From Sipunculus nudus (taxonomy: Eukaryota > Annelida > Sipuncula > Golfingiida > Sipunculidae): DNA of 64,000 bases. Below the pieces are notes generated by a model. The model worked only from the letters and a program-made list of their open reading frames with translations. It did no database searches and was not told the origin of the DNA. Of this stretch, positions 1-10,249 are shown piece after piece (within the stretch, counting starts at the first letter, position 1; each line of letters opens with the position of its first letter). The DNA is taken from NCBI GenBank assembly GCA_026874595.1, contig CM049306.1, positions 61,760,019 through 61,824,018 of the forward strand, read 5' to 3'. The position numbers and the translations under genes are program-made.

Positions 1-80
1 TGCGAAAGATACAAAATCACTGGGACTGATGGCGAGGTCGATGCCGTTAAGGACATACCAAGGCGTCCCCGCGATCCCTC
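1..80 (-). CDS. Secreted DsbA-like thioredoxin-fold protein, exon 4 (partial, runs off window)
   Basis: Read on the minus strand, a polypyrimidine-rich acceptor ending TATTTAG is followed by an exon that completes an Arg codon (A|GA) and continues R-G-I-A-G-T-P-W-Y-V-L-N-G-I to base 1. The G-T-P-W/F-x-x-x-N-G signature is the cis-proline loop of DsbA-like thioredoxin folds, in which the T-cisPro pair packs against the active site. The phase (1) matches the donor of the exon at 285-173. The residues are about 178-204 of the predicted protein. The remaining C-terminal helix and the stop lie before base 1. The identification rests on my recall of the family (small invertebrate secreted proteins with a DSBA-like domain), not on a search. 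Confidence 0.85.
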
Positions 81-172
81 CTAAATACAAGAAACGATAC
101 CATATATTAGCAAGCTTATCTTTCTCTCTATTTCATATGAGGAAAGCGTCATATAAAATAGTTTCTAAATAC

Positions 173-285
173 TTCTCGTGGCATGTTTCCATTCCTGGGT
201 TGTCTTGCCTCCGTTTGACAAAATGGCTTCCTCGAACTCCTGTCTGTTGACTGATGTAGACTCAGAGGCGTGCTGTGACAGCATC
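173..285 (-). CDS. Secreted DsbA-like thioredoxin-fold protein, exon 3
   Basis: This 113-bp exon lies between a TTTTTCCCCAG acceptor and a GTATTT donor. It is entered in phase 2 from the exon at 1585-1461 (GG|G) and left in phase 1 (A|GA) into the exon at 80-1. It encodes about residues 140-178, a charged, mostly helical stretch ending E-W-K-H-A-T-R. This corresponds to the helical insert that precedes the S-R-G-x-x-G-T-P loop in family members, which typically have (S/E)-W-K-x-(S/A)-x-x-R-G there. Open reading and matching phases on both sides make the join convincing. The donor (AA|GTATTT) is weaker than average. Confidence 0.82.
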
Positions 286-1460
286 CTGGGGAAAAAGAAC
301 ACAACGAGGCTGCTGATTAAAACAGGAAGAAAACAGGCAGAAGAGCCAAGTCAATTTAGAATCAATGGAAGCAGCATCAGTCAATACAAATATTAGTCAT
401 AGACGAGCAAGTGAAGTTTCTGCGATGAGCTTGCAGGATTAATGGCACAAACTAAACGTTTGTGTTTTATTCCATTTTTGTTTGTCTAATATATACCTGT
501 CTGTGTATATACCTGTCCCATCTTCTTGCATAAAATTTTTGACGGGGAAATCTACACTGATACACAAGCACGTTATTTTCAACCAGATAACCAAATGTAT
601 ATGAATCACGAGGATAAGGTCATAAATCGGCAGAGCCGTATTAATATTTGTCATGAGCTGGCTGTAGAATAAAGAAAATGTAAAAAAAATGAAACAACCA
701 TCAATTTTGTTTAATTGTGATGATAAAAATCACCAATATATCCATTTTTGATTAAAACATCAATGTGAAAAACTGACTGGGCCCAGTTATATATAAGTGA
801 ATCCCGGGACATCACACCTAAGGGTTTACACCGGTTCTGCTTCAAGGTATATCCCTATAACTTCAGTTTAAGTACAGTAGCGCTACCTGGTATTTAAGGA
901 AGGGATTAAGATTTCCAATTTTGGCTCTGAGCAGTCTATCATTTTTGCACTTTTACAATATTTTATTAACTATCTTGATTAATATAAATAACATGAAAAC
1001 CGTGTGCTTCCTAACAAATAACTTGTACAGTTTTCATATGATACATAAATCATTATTATATTAGTACCTCACACAAGTACGGAGAGGTATATTGGTGTTT
1101 ATTTCTTGGATTAAACAATGAAATTATCACACAGGTATGACTAATCAAACTTATGATTATATGAAAACGAAATATTTTTACAACATAGAAATATAAACAG
1201 AATCTATTCATAATTGACATAAAAATTCAAACTGAAAACATTGGAAATCTTAAACATAGCTGTTTTGTTATGATACGTCACTGCTTCACGTATATAGCTC
1301 CACATATGTAGCGTATTTGAACTTGCCTCTGCATACGCGTGTTTGTGCCTATGTGTGTGTTAGTTTGTGTACTTGTGCGTCCGTGCGTGCCTTTGCGTGC
1401 ACACGTGTGTTTGAGTGCGTCTGTTTGTTTGCATATGTGTTTGAGTATGTGTCTTCTCAC
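286..1460 (-). other. Intron between exons 2 and 3 of the DsbA-like gene
   Basis: This 1175-bp intron runs from GTGAGA at 1460 to CAG at 286 when read on the minus strand. Most of it is AT-rich and featureless. A degenerate GT-rich tract lies at about 1325-1450 on the plus strand, next to the donor. I see no further coding sequence. Confidence 0.75.
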
Positions 1461-1585
1461 CCAATCACTGCCTCCTCTGACATCGTGAAGGTGTTCAGGT
1501 TTCCGTAATCCCCAGCACGGTCCAAGATGTACTCAAAGAAGTTCCATTTTTCAGAGGGAGCGAGGGCGTCGATTGTATGGAACCC
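1461..1585 (-). CDS. Secreted DsbA-like thioredoxin-fold protein, exon 2
   Basis: This 125-bp exon has acceptor AAATGCACAG and donor GG|GTGAGA. It is entered in phase 0 after residue 98 and encodes residues 99-139 plus two bases of Gly140. It begins G-F-H-T-I-D-A-L and contains K-W-N-F-F-E-Y-I-L-D. This matches the helix after the 'LPYHxNAFxAxQGxHxID' segment of the family, where a bulky/aromatic run (FFxWLExI in relatives) follows. Read across the join, N-G-H-I-C-S-T then G-F-H-T-I-D aligns with that motif without gaps, which supports a 4.1-kb first intron. Confidence 0.87.
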
Positions 1586-1779
1586 CTGTGCATTTAAAAA
1601 AATTCCAATAAAAGGCCAGACCCTTCTCAGATTCAAATCCTTAACAGTTCATTTGTCTTCGACACACAGGCCCACAACTTCCTGACGCTGTCGGTGGAAA
1701 TGCACTGTCTTGTCTGCTTTAGTTCAAATTATTCACAGGAAGATGTAGCTTTAATTCGCAATCTTACACACTAAACTTC

Positions 1780-3330
1780 TCAACTGCTAGACATGAACCG
1801 CATCATAATCCATGCAACACTATAGGCTGATATTGACCTACACAAATGTCCATACTGATCCACACACCTTGAAATACATCACCGGCAAACGCACACTGAA
1901 TTGCATCACTAACTACAGTGAAACCTGTCTAAAGCGGACAGTCAAGGGACTCAATCATTTTGTCCTTAATAGTGAGGTGTCCTTATATTAGGCAGACTGA
2001 CATTCGTTTATAACTTAGGGATTATAAATAAAGACAACGAACAGCTGCAAGAACGTGTTTATTGTGTTTTATCAGATTTCATATATATGTAATACATATT
2101 CATGCACACATCATGCATTCAATATTCATATACAAACTGTGATTATTTTTACTTATCTCAAGTAGTGAACAATATAAGGAGAAAAGTCTATAAACACATC
2201 CGTAAAAAAATGTTTATATACTCGCGTACGCTCTTTTTCGCTGAATTACTCAGAAGAATAAGCTTGACTTTCTCATATGGCATAAGCCCAGGAGTACGTG
2301 TGGTGCGACCTCGCGGCATTGCATAAAACTCTCCTTTTTCAGCTGTCCATAAGCGATAATCACAAAGATAATGACGATGTTGACAATGCGAAGATTGTAA
2401 TGGCTACGAACGTGGGAACATTTGTTTTTATAGGTGAATGTAGGTTTAGCCTTAAATAAACTTTCTTTGATGATGGTTGTTTGGTTTGATTTGCTTTAAT
2501 GTTGAAAGCACGCGAGATTAAACGAACCCCGAGGAGCTTGTGCACGGCGGCATGGTACAAACAGCTACGGAGCAAGCAAATGTTTGACACTGAGCAGATC
2601 AGTTTGAGGTATACTGAGCAAAACCGATAAATTTATATCAAACAGCCTGCTATAACAAAGTGGTTAATTTTACAGTTAGATATTGCAAGGAGTGATCAGG
2701 GAAGCATGGGTAATCGGTAGCCGTTTAATCTATTTAATGACCCCGCGGTCGAGCGAAAATATGCAGCTTCGCAACGTGTAAATGATAAACCGTGGAATAA
2801 AGTCACACGATGTTTACCGGTTCATATTTGCTGTGTTTAAATTAGGAGCACATCACACCGTGATATGAGCACGGCCACGCATTTAGGGAACAACTGGGGA
2901 TTGCATAATCCTGTGTGTTCCAGTCCCGGGAACAACAACAGTACCGGTGGCCTTTGATGTTGCCCAGGGCGAGTGATCAGTGTCCGCCGAAGGTGCCGTA
3001 TTTGTCCGCATTTGTCAGGTTCATTTACTCTTAGAATGCTGGTTTGAGTTGAAATCAGCTGTACGGTGTCCGCAGTAGTGAGGTTTCCGCATTACAAAGG
3101 TTCCGCTTATACATAACATAAAGGGAATTTTGAAGGGACTTAACTATCTTGTCCGTTATAGCCAGTTGTCCGCCTAAGTGAGGTGTCCGTTAGACCAGTT
3201 TTCACTGTATATTGAATCACACGATCTGAACTACACTACTTACCATACTGACCGACACAGCCTGAACAGCACCAGTAACCATACTGACCCATACATCCCG
3301 AACTACACCATTAACCACTATTAACAACAC
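1780..3330. repeat. Decayed minisatellite, unit about 36 bp
   Basis: Flanking the 1916-3207 element on both sides are imperfect repeats of the form CATACTGACC-(n)-ACAC-(n)-CTGAA-(n)-CACCA-TAAC. The two best units are adjacent 36-mers at about 3243-3314. Weaker units lie at about 1848-1913 and 3209-3242. The element appears to have inserted into this array at a TA. Confidence 0.55.
1916..3207. mobile_element. Non-autonomous Tc1/mariner-superfamily (pogo/Tigger-like) DNA transposon
   Basis: The ends are inverted repeats: CAGTGAAACCTGTCTAAAGC at the left, and at the right the complement of CAGTGAAAACTGGTCTAACG. Both lie directly inside TA dinucleotides (1914-1915 and 3208-3209), the target-site duplication expected for Tc1/mariner. 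CAGTG-type ends followed by CGGACA are typical of pogo/Tigger relatives. Sub-terminal GTCCG(C/T) and GAGGTGTCC words recur near both ends. No transposase reading frame is visible in the 1.29 kb, so it is non-autonomous or gutted. Confidence 0.75.
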
Positions 3331-3814
3331 CTTCAACAACACCACACTCCAGCCTAAATCCATGAAGAATAACGCTTCAAACTACAAAGAACTAAACTTT
3401 AAACCATAATGATATACGCCTAAAACCTATAGTTAGAGCTAACGAACATAAATAACTACGCCCCTATAGTAAAAGAGAACAATGCACCTCACACCGATGA
3501 ACTCCAACTTGAGGTTAGTACTGAGTTGAGTTCGTAAGTGTAATACACCAAAGATTCACGAGATGTACAATTTTTGGCCGATTTCATTTTTGGCATCTAC
3601 GTGTAACATTGAAGTCTTGTCGGCTGCGCATGCCCGATCCCCTGCCGACCTAGCGTGCAGATCAGCAGATGTTTACGGACATTTTGGTCTCATCTGGTTT
3701 CATCTCCAGGATTGCTGCTGTCGTTACGAATTATATACGAATGTCAGGTAGGAGGAAAAATCAGCCGATTAGACTTACTCCCGTCAACACAATTAGCTTA
3801 AACCGGCGGCTCAC

Positions 3815-4453
3815 TACGCTCCCGAGGCAGCGGAAATCTTGGGCTTCTAAAAAAGCAACTGATTTCCACGCTGCCAGCTTTGACCGTTTATGATATATTT
3901 AGACACCAGATGGCGATTCGTTGTCCGCTGAACAAACGTGTGTATGATGTCACACTCGACAGGCATCCTGGATCCGCCCATAGCTACGCTTCAAGCGCCG
4001 CTTGATGAGAGTTAACGGTCGAATTTTAATTGCTCCCTCTGTATTCTCGCATTATCGACCGATTCGATTATGACATTATGACTGTGTTAGCGTAGCCATG
4101 TATCTGTTGTCTGCAGAACTGAAACCAGCCAGCGAGGTGTGCACGCAGCCTTTGTTGTTACGTTTCGTTTGTATTACAACTCACCGGCCGGGCATCCTAT
4201 CTGCCCAAGGCCCTAAGTAAACCACGTCTGGGGCAATTCTCTTTGAGCCTGTGGTCTGTTCAGACGGTTACCGGGGCGATGAGCTGTCACTCAAAACGTA
4301 ATGAACATGATTGGCTCCGTGTATTCCTCGCATCTGATTGGACAAAAATACAGTGGTCCCCTCTGATGTAGCAATTCAGGATACGAGGTCATAACAAACA
4401 GCGCTTACGATATAGGGTTAGGCCTATAGTTAAAGCGCTGTGTAAAGAGCGTA
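3815..4453 (+). mobile_element. Short DNA transposon with 9-bp target duplication, copy A
   Basis: The element begins TACGCTCCCGAGGCAGCGG and ends GCGCTGTGTAAAGAGCGTA, giving 7-bp perfect terminal inverted repeats (TACGCTC/GAGCGTA) plus a second shared word (CAGCG) 13 bp in. It is flanked by perfect 9-bp repeats GCGGCTCAC (3806-3814 and 4454-4462). This copy is 639 bp because about 170-230 bp of extra sequence (about 3980-4210) sits inside it relative to the two other copies in the window. No transposase is encoded. 9-bp duplications occur in Mutator-like and Merlin elements, among others. I cannot assign the superfamily. Confidence 0.85.
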
Positions 4454-5684
4454 GCGGCTCACTTTACGATTTTATCGGCCAATTCATAGGATCAGCTGAC
4501 TATGTACTGACGTGGGTACATTGTCGTGTTGTCTGACACCCCAAGCGTCGCGATTTTGTCGGCGTCGGTGTGAAAAATCGCCGTCGCATAGAGTCTGGCA
4601 CTGTCAAAGAATATCGGCCGATTTTATCGGGCGATTAGTAAGCCAATATGTGCGACAAAGCCGACCGATTGTTGTTTATTTTGGTTTGGCCAGAGTGCAC
4701 ATGATGTGCATTATTTTGGACCCGATCTATCACTCGAAGTGGCGTCATACAGAGTTGGAGGGGGTATATATATCCCCCACTTTTTAACAAAGCGCATGGT
4801 CAATGTATATGTTGATATAAGAATTATACACTTTGGTTCCATTACTTAGTTAACTACGAAGTATTAATAATTATATATATATATATATTTCAATTTATAT
4901 ATAATCGAAAAATATATAATCTCACCCTTTTATACTTTATACTCAATTGTTATATATTTGAAATATGTCACACGCTGATAAAGTTTAATCTGATTTACAA
5001 AGGATAGAAGAATACATTCCATTTCCTATAATTCCTAGAAATAGGAATTCCTCAAAATCACACAAACGTGTACGTAGAATATCATTTTCTAAATTTGAGT
5101 TTGATCATTACGTGTTTCCCAACCATGAGTATTATTGCAAGCCTCGTGCCCGCGGGGATCTTATATCCTGATGCAGGATGTAGGGGTTTACCCAATCCAG
5201 CAAGTGCATGAAGATGTGCGGAGATAACTTAGTAAAATTGATGACAGACGATTCATTCTCTTCTCTCAGTTCTCATACATGTAAATTGTATACATGTAAG
5301 ATTCTGCCATAGCATATTCCTGCCGACAAGCCACAAAGCGAACAAGTATATCCTTTTGGTTTTCCTGCTGTAGCAAGCTCAGAAGCAGATCGCCATCTTG
5401 AACCATAATCGAGAAGTGGAAAAATGCCCGTTGGTAAATGTGACACCGAAAATCGACCACCTTTATCGAAACCGATTTTGAGAGAATTTGCGGTAATAAT
5501 CGCCTGACAATGTCACGCAATAAAAACAGATAGTGAGCACCCGGCTTAATGTCCGACCGGATAAAAATCGGCCGAAAAAGCATTGCCATAGTCTAAGATT
5601 TTGTATGTCAATTTTTAGCCCGATTTGTAAAAAATCGGGGACAGTTAAAAAAAAAACAACAACAGCAACGCATAAGTAACTCAC

Positions 5685-5978
5685 AGTAGAACAGATGTGG
5701 CCGTTTCGGTGATGCGGCAGAGCGAACTGATGCACAATGAGTTGTAGCTGCTCTGGTTGGTAATGAGCAGCCACCTGTTTCAGCTCGGGCCAGGCTCGAA
5801 CTGAATCCCCACAGATCACCTCCACGTACGCCTCCAGTTTCACCTGGGCGCTGTTCGTTCCGTTGCCGTAAACTGAGCCAGGGTAAGTCCGTAAAATGGG
5901 GATGGGGGGTCTCGGATCCTGTCCTGTCACCCAGCAACATAACACCAACAGCAAAGAAAGGACCAAGGACAACTTCAT
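5685..5978 (-). CDS. Secreted DsbA-like thioredoxin-fold protein, exon 1
   Basis: The exon runs from ATG at 5978 to a GTGAGT donor at 5684 and encodes 98 residues, ending in phase 0. Residues 1-20 are a signal peptide (M-K-L-S-L-V-L-S-L-L-L-V-L-C-C-W then V-T-G-Q), so the product is probably secreted or lumenal. A sequon lies at N39-G-T. The first beta-alpha unit of a DsbA-like fold follows: strand Y-V-E-V-I, then C56-G-D-S59, then A-W-P-E-L-K-Q-V-A. Later comes L-I-V-H-Q-F-A-L-P-H-H-R-N, matching the family's 'HxFPLPYHxN' element. The CxxC redox site is reduced to CxxS, so ordinary disulfide exchange is doubtful. Family members of about 220 residues with this layout occur widely in invertebrates and their function is not established. 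The start is chosen because it gives a clean signal peptide. Confidence 0.9.
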
Positions 5979-6308
5979 ATTTTGACTCTCACAGGTTTAT
6001 GAATAGATATTGATATAAAAGAGGATGCATATATTGTATATGAAAACTCATGCCCTCTTAAATCTGAGAACAAACAGGTGAGCTAGAAATAGATAAGATG
6101 ATCACAGATAACAAGATAAAACAATATAATGATATGGATGACTGTTGTACTCTGCTTCTTTTTTTAATTTCAGAATGCTGAAGCGAATCGGACGTGACAT
6201 GTACTCATTGCATGCCAAGATTTAAAGCCTGCACCCTCGTCACTGAAGCATTTTTTATATTTTTATTTTAGAATGAATAGGATTCTAATCAGGATGAATC
6301 TATTCATA
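5979..6308. other. Upstream region of the DsbA-like gene
   Basis: These 330 bp separate the start codon of the minus-strand gene from the Gypsy remnant. The region is AT-rich. I see no convincing TATA box or initiator on the minus strand and no coding signal. It presumably holds the 5' UTR and promoter, or an unrecognised upstream exon boundary. Confidence 0.4.
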
Positions 6309-9295
6309 TCATAAGAAGGACATGTTATAACTGTATTGATAGATCGGATGTAGTAATAGAGCCCACCTTGCAAGGTGGTCTGTGATCTGTTTCACTGTTT
6401 GAAGCCACTGAGGGGTCGCATGATCCGTAATAACTGTGAAGGGCTGGTTTGCAAGACATGGATGATATGTCCTGATGCCTCCGACCAAAGCCAAACAATC
6501 TCTTTTAATGATCGCCAATTTCTGTTCATGCTTGTTCAAGGTTCGACCTCCGTGGGCAATGACGCGGTCCCTTCCTTGGTCGTCTTTCTTCGCTCTTTAC
6601 ACAGCGCTTTACCTTTAGGCCTACTACCTATATCGTAAGCGCTGTTTGTTTTGACCTCGTATCAATCTCTACACCAGAAGGGGGGCACTGTATTTTGGCC
6701 CATCAGATGAGAACCTGTGCTGGAAGACAAAACGGTTTACCAGCCATGCGAGGAATACACGGAGCTAATGTTGTTCATTTTGTTTTGAGTGACAGCTCAT
6801 CGCCCCGGCAACCCCTTGAACAGGCTACAGGCTCAGAGAGAATGGCCCCACGCGCGGTTTCTGGTAGGAGCCTGATGCCTGTCGTGTGCTTGTTGACTCG
6901 CATTTGGTTGGCTGCTAGTCACTTCAGCAGTCTTTCAGTAGACAGGCCCACCACCTGGTGTTTAAGTGCATCATAAACGGTAAAAGCAGGCAGCGGGAAA
7001 ATCAGTAGCTTCTTTAGAAGCGCAAGATTTCCGCTGCCTCGGGAGCGTATCGTCTTTCTGGCTTTGGATGTATCCTATTGCCACGTCACCTGCATCAGTA
7101 GAAAGCACAAACTGTTTGTAGGGAACAGGTTATGCTAGAATAGGAGTATCAAGTGAAAGGAGTGTTTTTTTAACAAGGCATTTAGCGGTAATAGTTACTG
7201 ACTCCAAGAAAACTACGGACTTCACGTGTGTTTGTCGGATTTGGAAATTCCCGAAATGCTTTGGTTTTTTTCTGTATCAACTGTGACTCCCTCAGGGGTC
7301 TGCACATTGCCCAGGTAAGACAACTTCTGTGCGGCAAAACGGCACCTTTTCTGTCTTTAGTTTGAAAAGGTTTGCCGCTTTCAACCAACCAAACAATTGC
7401 TCTAGATGTTGAATGTGTTCATCTACGCTTTTGCGAAATATCAAAATATCATCAACATACACAATGACGGCCTGAAAAGTAAGCCTTGCCAGAACTCTTG
7501 ACATCAGCATTTGGAAGCTTTCTTTTTGGAATTGCATTCTTTAAACTGGTACAATCCTTCATTTGTCGCAAGACAGTAGAATCTTGATCCATAGGGAATT
7601 GCCAGAATCCCGAAGCGAGATCAAGAGTGGTGAACAACGTGGCCTTTGAAGCTCCAGTTGCATCAAATACATCATCAAACCGAGGCAAAGGGTGCGACAT
7701 TGGTTTTGTGACCGAGTTCAATTTCCGATAGTTTACTGCAAATTGGAAATCACCATTCTTTTTCCACTCACCTTGGCTGGGCTCGATCACATCAGCGTCA
7801 AGCATTTCCTATTTCTCTTTTTACCTTGGCGATGTCCTGAAAAACCTCTCTGGAGCAGGTTGTGTATAACCAGTGTCTACTTTATGAGAGAACACTTTCG
7901 CCTCTCCGAGTTCTTAAAGAAAATTTGCAAACACATCAAGATTTTCTCCTACGAATGCTAAAAGTTTTCGTTTTTGTTCTGGTTCTAGGTCAAAATGTAT
8001 ATGTTTGCCCAGTTCATCAATCGTCTGAATGTTGTTCCATCATTAACTGTTGTTTTCTGTACATCATTTGCAGCCAATATATATTCCATAAGGATCATAT
8101 CAGTTGCCGCTATCACTTAAAATGCCGGCAATCTGATGGGAGCATTTGTGGAGATGCATATATGTAAAACGGTACGTTTGTTTACAGGCCTGACCACCGC
8201 TCCAGTGCAAAAAAGCTGGTTGCGTGCCATTAGATATGGACTTGGTTCCAGCAGATGGAATTGTTCATCCTCAGCGTGTATGATAATTGGGATTAAACAT
8301 TCTGCTGCAGCTGGTACCATAACACAGGCTGTTGCATACACCGGCGTAGTATTTTGATGGTCCTGTTCCTTGTCTATTTCAGTTATGCCGTTTTGTAAAC
8401 TAACTGTTTGTGTCATAAGCTTTAGCCGCATTTTGTGTCTGGAGAAGATCCAATCCGAATATAAGGTGATTATGCAAGCGTTTGAATACATACACCTGCT
8501 GAACAATTTCAAGGCGGTTGATACTGATTTGTAAATCCACAACGGCATGTAGTGACGCTCCCCGCATATTCCGACAATACATTTGATTGGAGGCTGTTTG
8601 TTAGAAAATGAAACTCCTATTTCTATGAAGTGTCCAATTAAATGAAAGATATAGACGAACCCATGTCAATCAAGGCAGGAATGTTTGGTTGTTTAGTGGT
8701 AAAGTCGGAATCATTACATTTTTCAAAGGAGCATGAAGGTCTGGTGACTCAGGTTATATAAGTCCATATGACACACAATGTATCTTCTTCAAAATTTCAA
8801 AATGTTCACTATAAGAATGTCTACCGATGTCGCCATGGACGGAGTCCCTATTGCTTATACGCGCTTTTGCAAAACCACACATTCGTTGCACGTGGCAGAT
8901 GTTGTTGCACCAAAAACACACAAGGTCTTTGATCGGGCATCGTTGAAGGGGGGGGGGGTGTGAAACACTACCGCACCGAAAGCATTGGTCACGCAGCGTC
9001 TGATTATACGATGGCTTATGGGCTGGTTTACGTGTGCCGTCATACCCTTCCGGTCGGCAGCCGTTTCGAAGAGTAGCGTGGCTGAGCGTAGGGGCGTGCA
9101 GCGTGGACAGTAGCATTTACTTGTAGTGTCGAGGCTTCTATCAGTACAACATCAGAAAAAATCTCTGAGAGTTTAAATTTCGATTTGCTGTATTTGCCAT
9201 AGGGAACCCCCCAACCCCCCCCCCCCCCCCCCCTCCCGAATGTCTGTGTCGAAGCTTGAATTCTTTTCGTCACTTCACGATAGATACCACTCAAA
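6309..9295 (-). mobile_element. Ty3/Gypsy-type retrotransposon remnant (gag knuckles, protease, RT, RNase H)
   Basis: Reading right to left on the minus strand: Gag tail with two zinc-knuckle-like motifs (C-F-R-C-G and C-F-W-C-N, about 8990-8850). Then a degraded aspartic protease (A-L-I-D-M-G-S-S, about 8680, where D-T-G is expected) and a later G-L-D-L-L-Q segment (about 8450). Then the reverse transcriptase with F-A-V-N-Y-R-K-L-N (about 7740), L-D-L-A-S-G-F-W-Q and the catalytic Y-V-D-D (about 7459-7448). RNase H follows with F-V-L-S-T-D-A-G-D (about 7125) and L-A-L-V-G-G-I-R (about 6490). Several frameshifts and stops break it, and an unrelated transposon (6589-7049) interrupts RNase H. 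No integrase or LTRs were found. It is a dead fragment. Confidence 0.85.
6589..7049 (-). mobile_element. Short DNA transposon with 9-bp target duplication, copy B (inside Gypsy RNase H)
   Basis: This is the same family as 3815-4453, in reverse orientation and 461 bp long. The left end reads TTCGCTCTTTACACAGCGC (one mismatch to TACGCTC) and the right end CCGCTGCCTCGGGAGCGTA. It is flanked by perfect 9-bp repeats TCGTCTTTC (6580-6588 and 7050-7058). Removing the element and one repeat rejoins the Gypsy RNase H reading frame (…I-Q-S-Q-K-D / G-R-D-R-V-I-A…). This proves the insertion happened after the Gypsy element. Confidence 0.88.
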
Positions 9296-10249
9296 AGCTC
9301 GACCGGAAAGATGAAGTGGCAGCGATGTTAGTTTTGAGTCATTTGAGAGTCCTTCGTATGTCGCATAGAAGTCGAACATGTGGTTGCATTTTCTATTGTT
9401 TCGCTGCCAGTAGAGGGCGGGATCGTGATGCTGTCTTGAGCCGCCATATTTCTTATAATATTCCTGTGCTGCAATCTGACTAGCATATGATTAGGCTGAA
9501 AGACAGCCCCGGAATATCTCCACCACTTGTTATATTGATAAATCAGCGACTAGTTGATTGTACAGTAATATTTATATAAAGCATTGCTCTGACTTATAAT
9601 AAATACTGATAAAATCCCAACATGAAAAGTCCTGTGAATATTCATACGTATTCCTTGTTACTTATTTTTCTTTCAGGAATGCATCTCAGTGGACTTGATA
9701 GACAAAACACGATTTATATATATATTGTTTTGTTAAAATTTTTACTAATTTTCATCATCGATGCAATTCCCGGAGAATGTTTTGAAAAGAAAGCAATAGA
9801 ACGAAGGTTTTTTTTCACGTATAAAGTGTATACAGTGATCTTTAACATATATGTGACCTTTTCTGGTGAAGTGTCGTCACATATGCGATGCGCAAAGTTT
9901 CAAGAAATAAATATAAAAAAAATTTTGTTTTATACGCGGTTCACATGAAACTTTTACAAAAATATATAGAATTTAGCTATGGATACAAATAAAACCGTGT
10001 GTACAGTGTCTAAATCAAATTATAATAATAAAGAGTAAATATAACCATGTTGCAGGAGAGACATATGAACATTTATATATTGATAAATGTGGTTCTTAAA
10101 AAAGGAATCAATAGAGAAGTACTTTTTTGTGTATCACTGCTGGTTTTCAATTGCAGTGATTAATTTTTCCATTTAATATCATCAACTGAATCCGAATTTA
10201 TTGTTCTATACCTCCTATTTTAAGTCTCTGAGAAGCTGTTTCTTAAATT
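9296..10249. other. AT-rich spacer between Gypsy remnant and LINE
   Basis: This is AT-rich sequence of just under 1 kb. I see no coding signal, tandem repeat or transposon end in it. The open frame at about 9622-9948 has a low-complexity, hydrophobic translation with no family resemblance. Confidence 0.5.

Larger units (their letters stand above)
1586..5684 (-). other. Large first intron of the DsbA-like gene, filled with mobile elements
   Basis: The intron starts at GTGAGT (5684, minus strand) and ends CACAG (1586). It contains a pogo/Tigger-like element (1916-3207) inside a decayed 36-bp minisatellite, and one copy of the 9-bp-duplication transposon (3815-4453). Stretches rich in the word CGATTTT/ATCGGCCGA (about 4470-4690 and 5440-5640) also look like repeat remnants. 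An AT-rich segment lies at about 4790-5000. No additional exon of the gene was found. Confidence 0.7.

Noticed and set aside
1322-1460. A cysteine-rich peptide encoded in the GT-rich tract
   Set aside because: The apparent cysteine/valine repeat is what any TGTGTG-like tract translates to.
5266-5684. Extension of DsbA-like exon 1 through the donor to a 171-codon frame
   Set aside because: The extra residues do not match the family, while splicing at GTGAGT to 1585 restores the domain. The longer frame is only intron read-through.
6695-6976. An open frame partly shared with the minus-strand frame at 14505-14311
   Set aside because: The similarity comes from the two sites being copies of the same short transposon. 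The frame is broken in the third copy and shows no transposase motif, so it is not coding.
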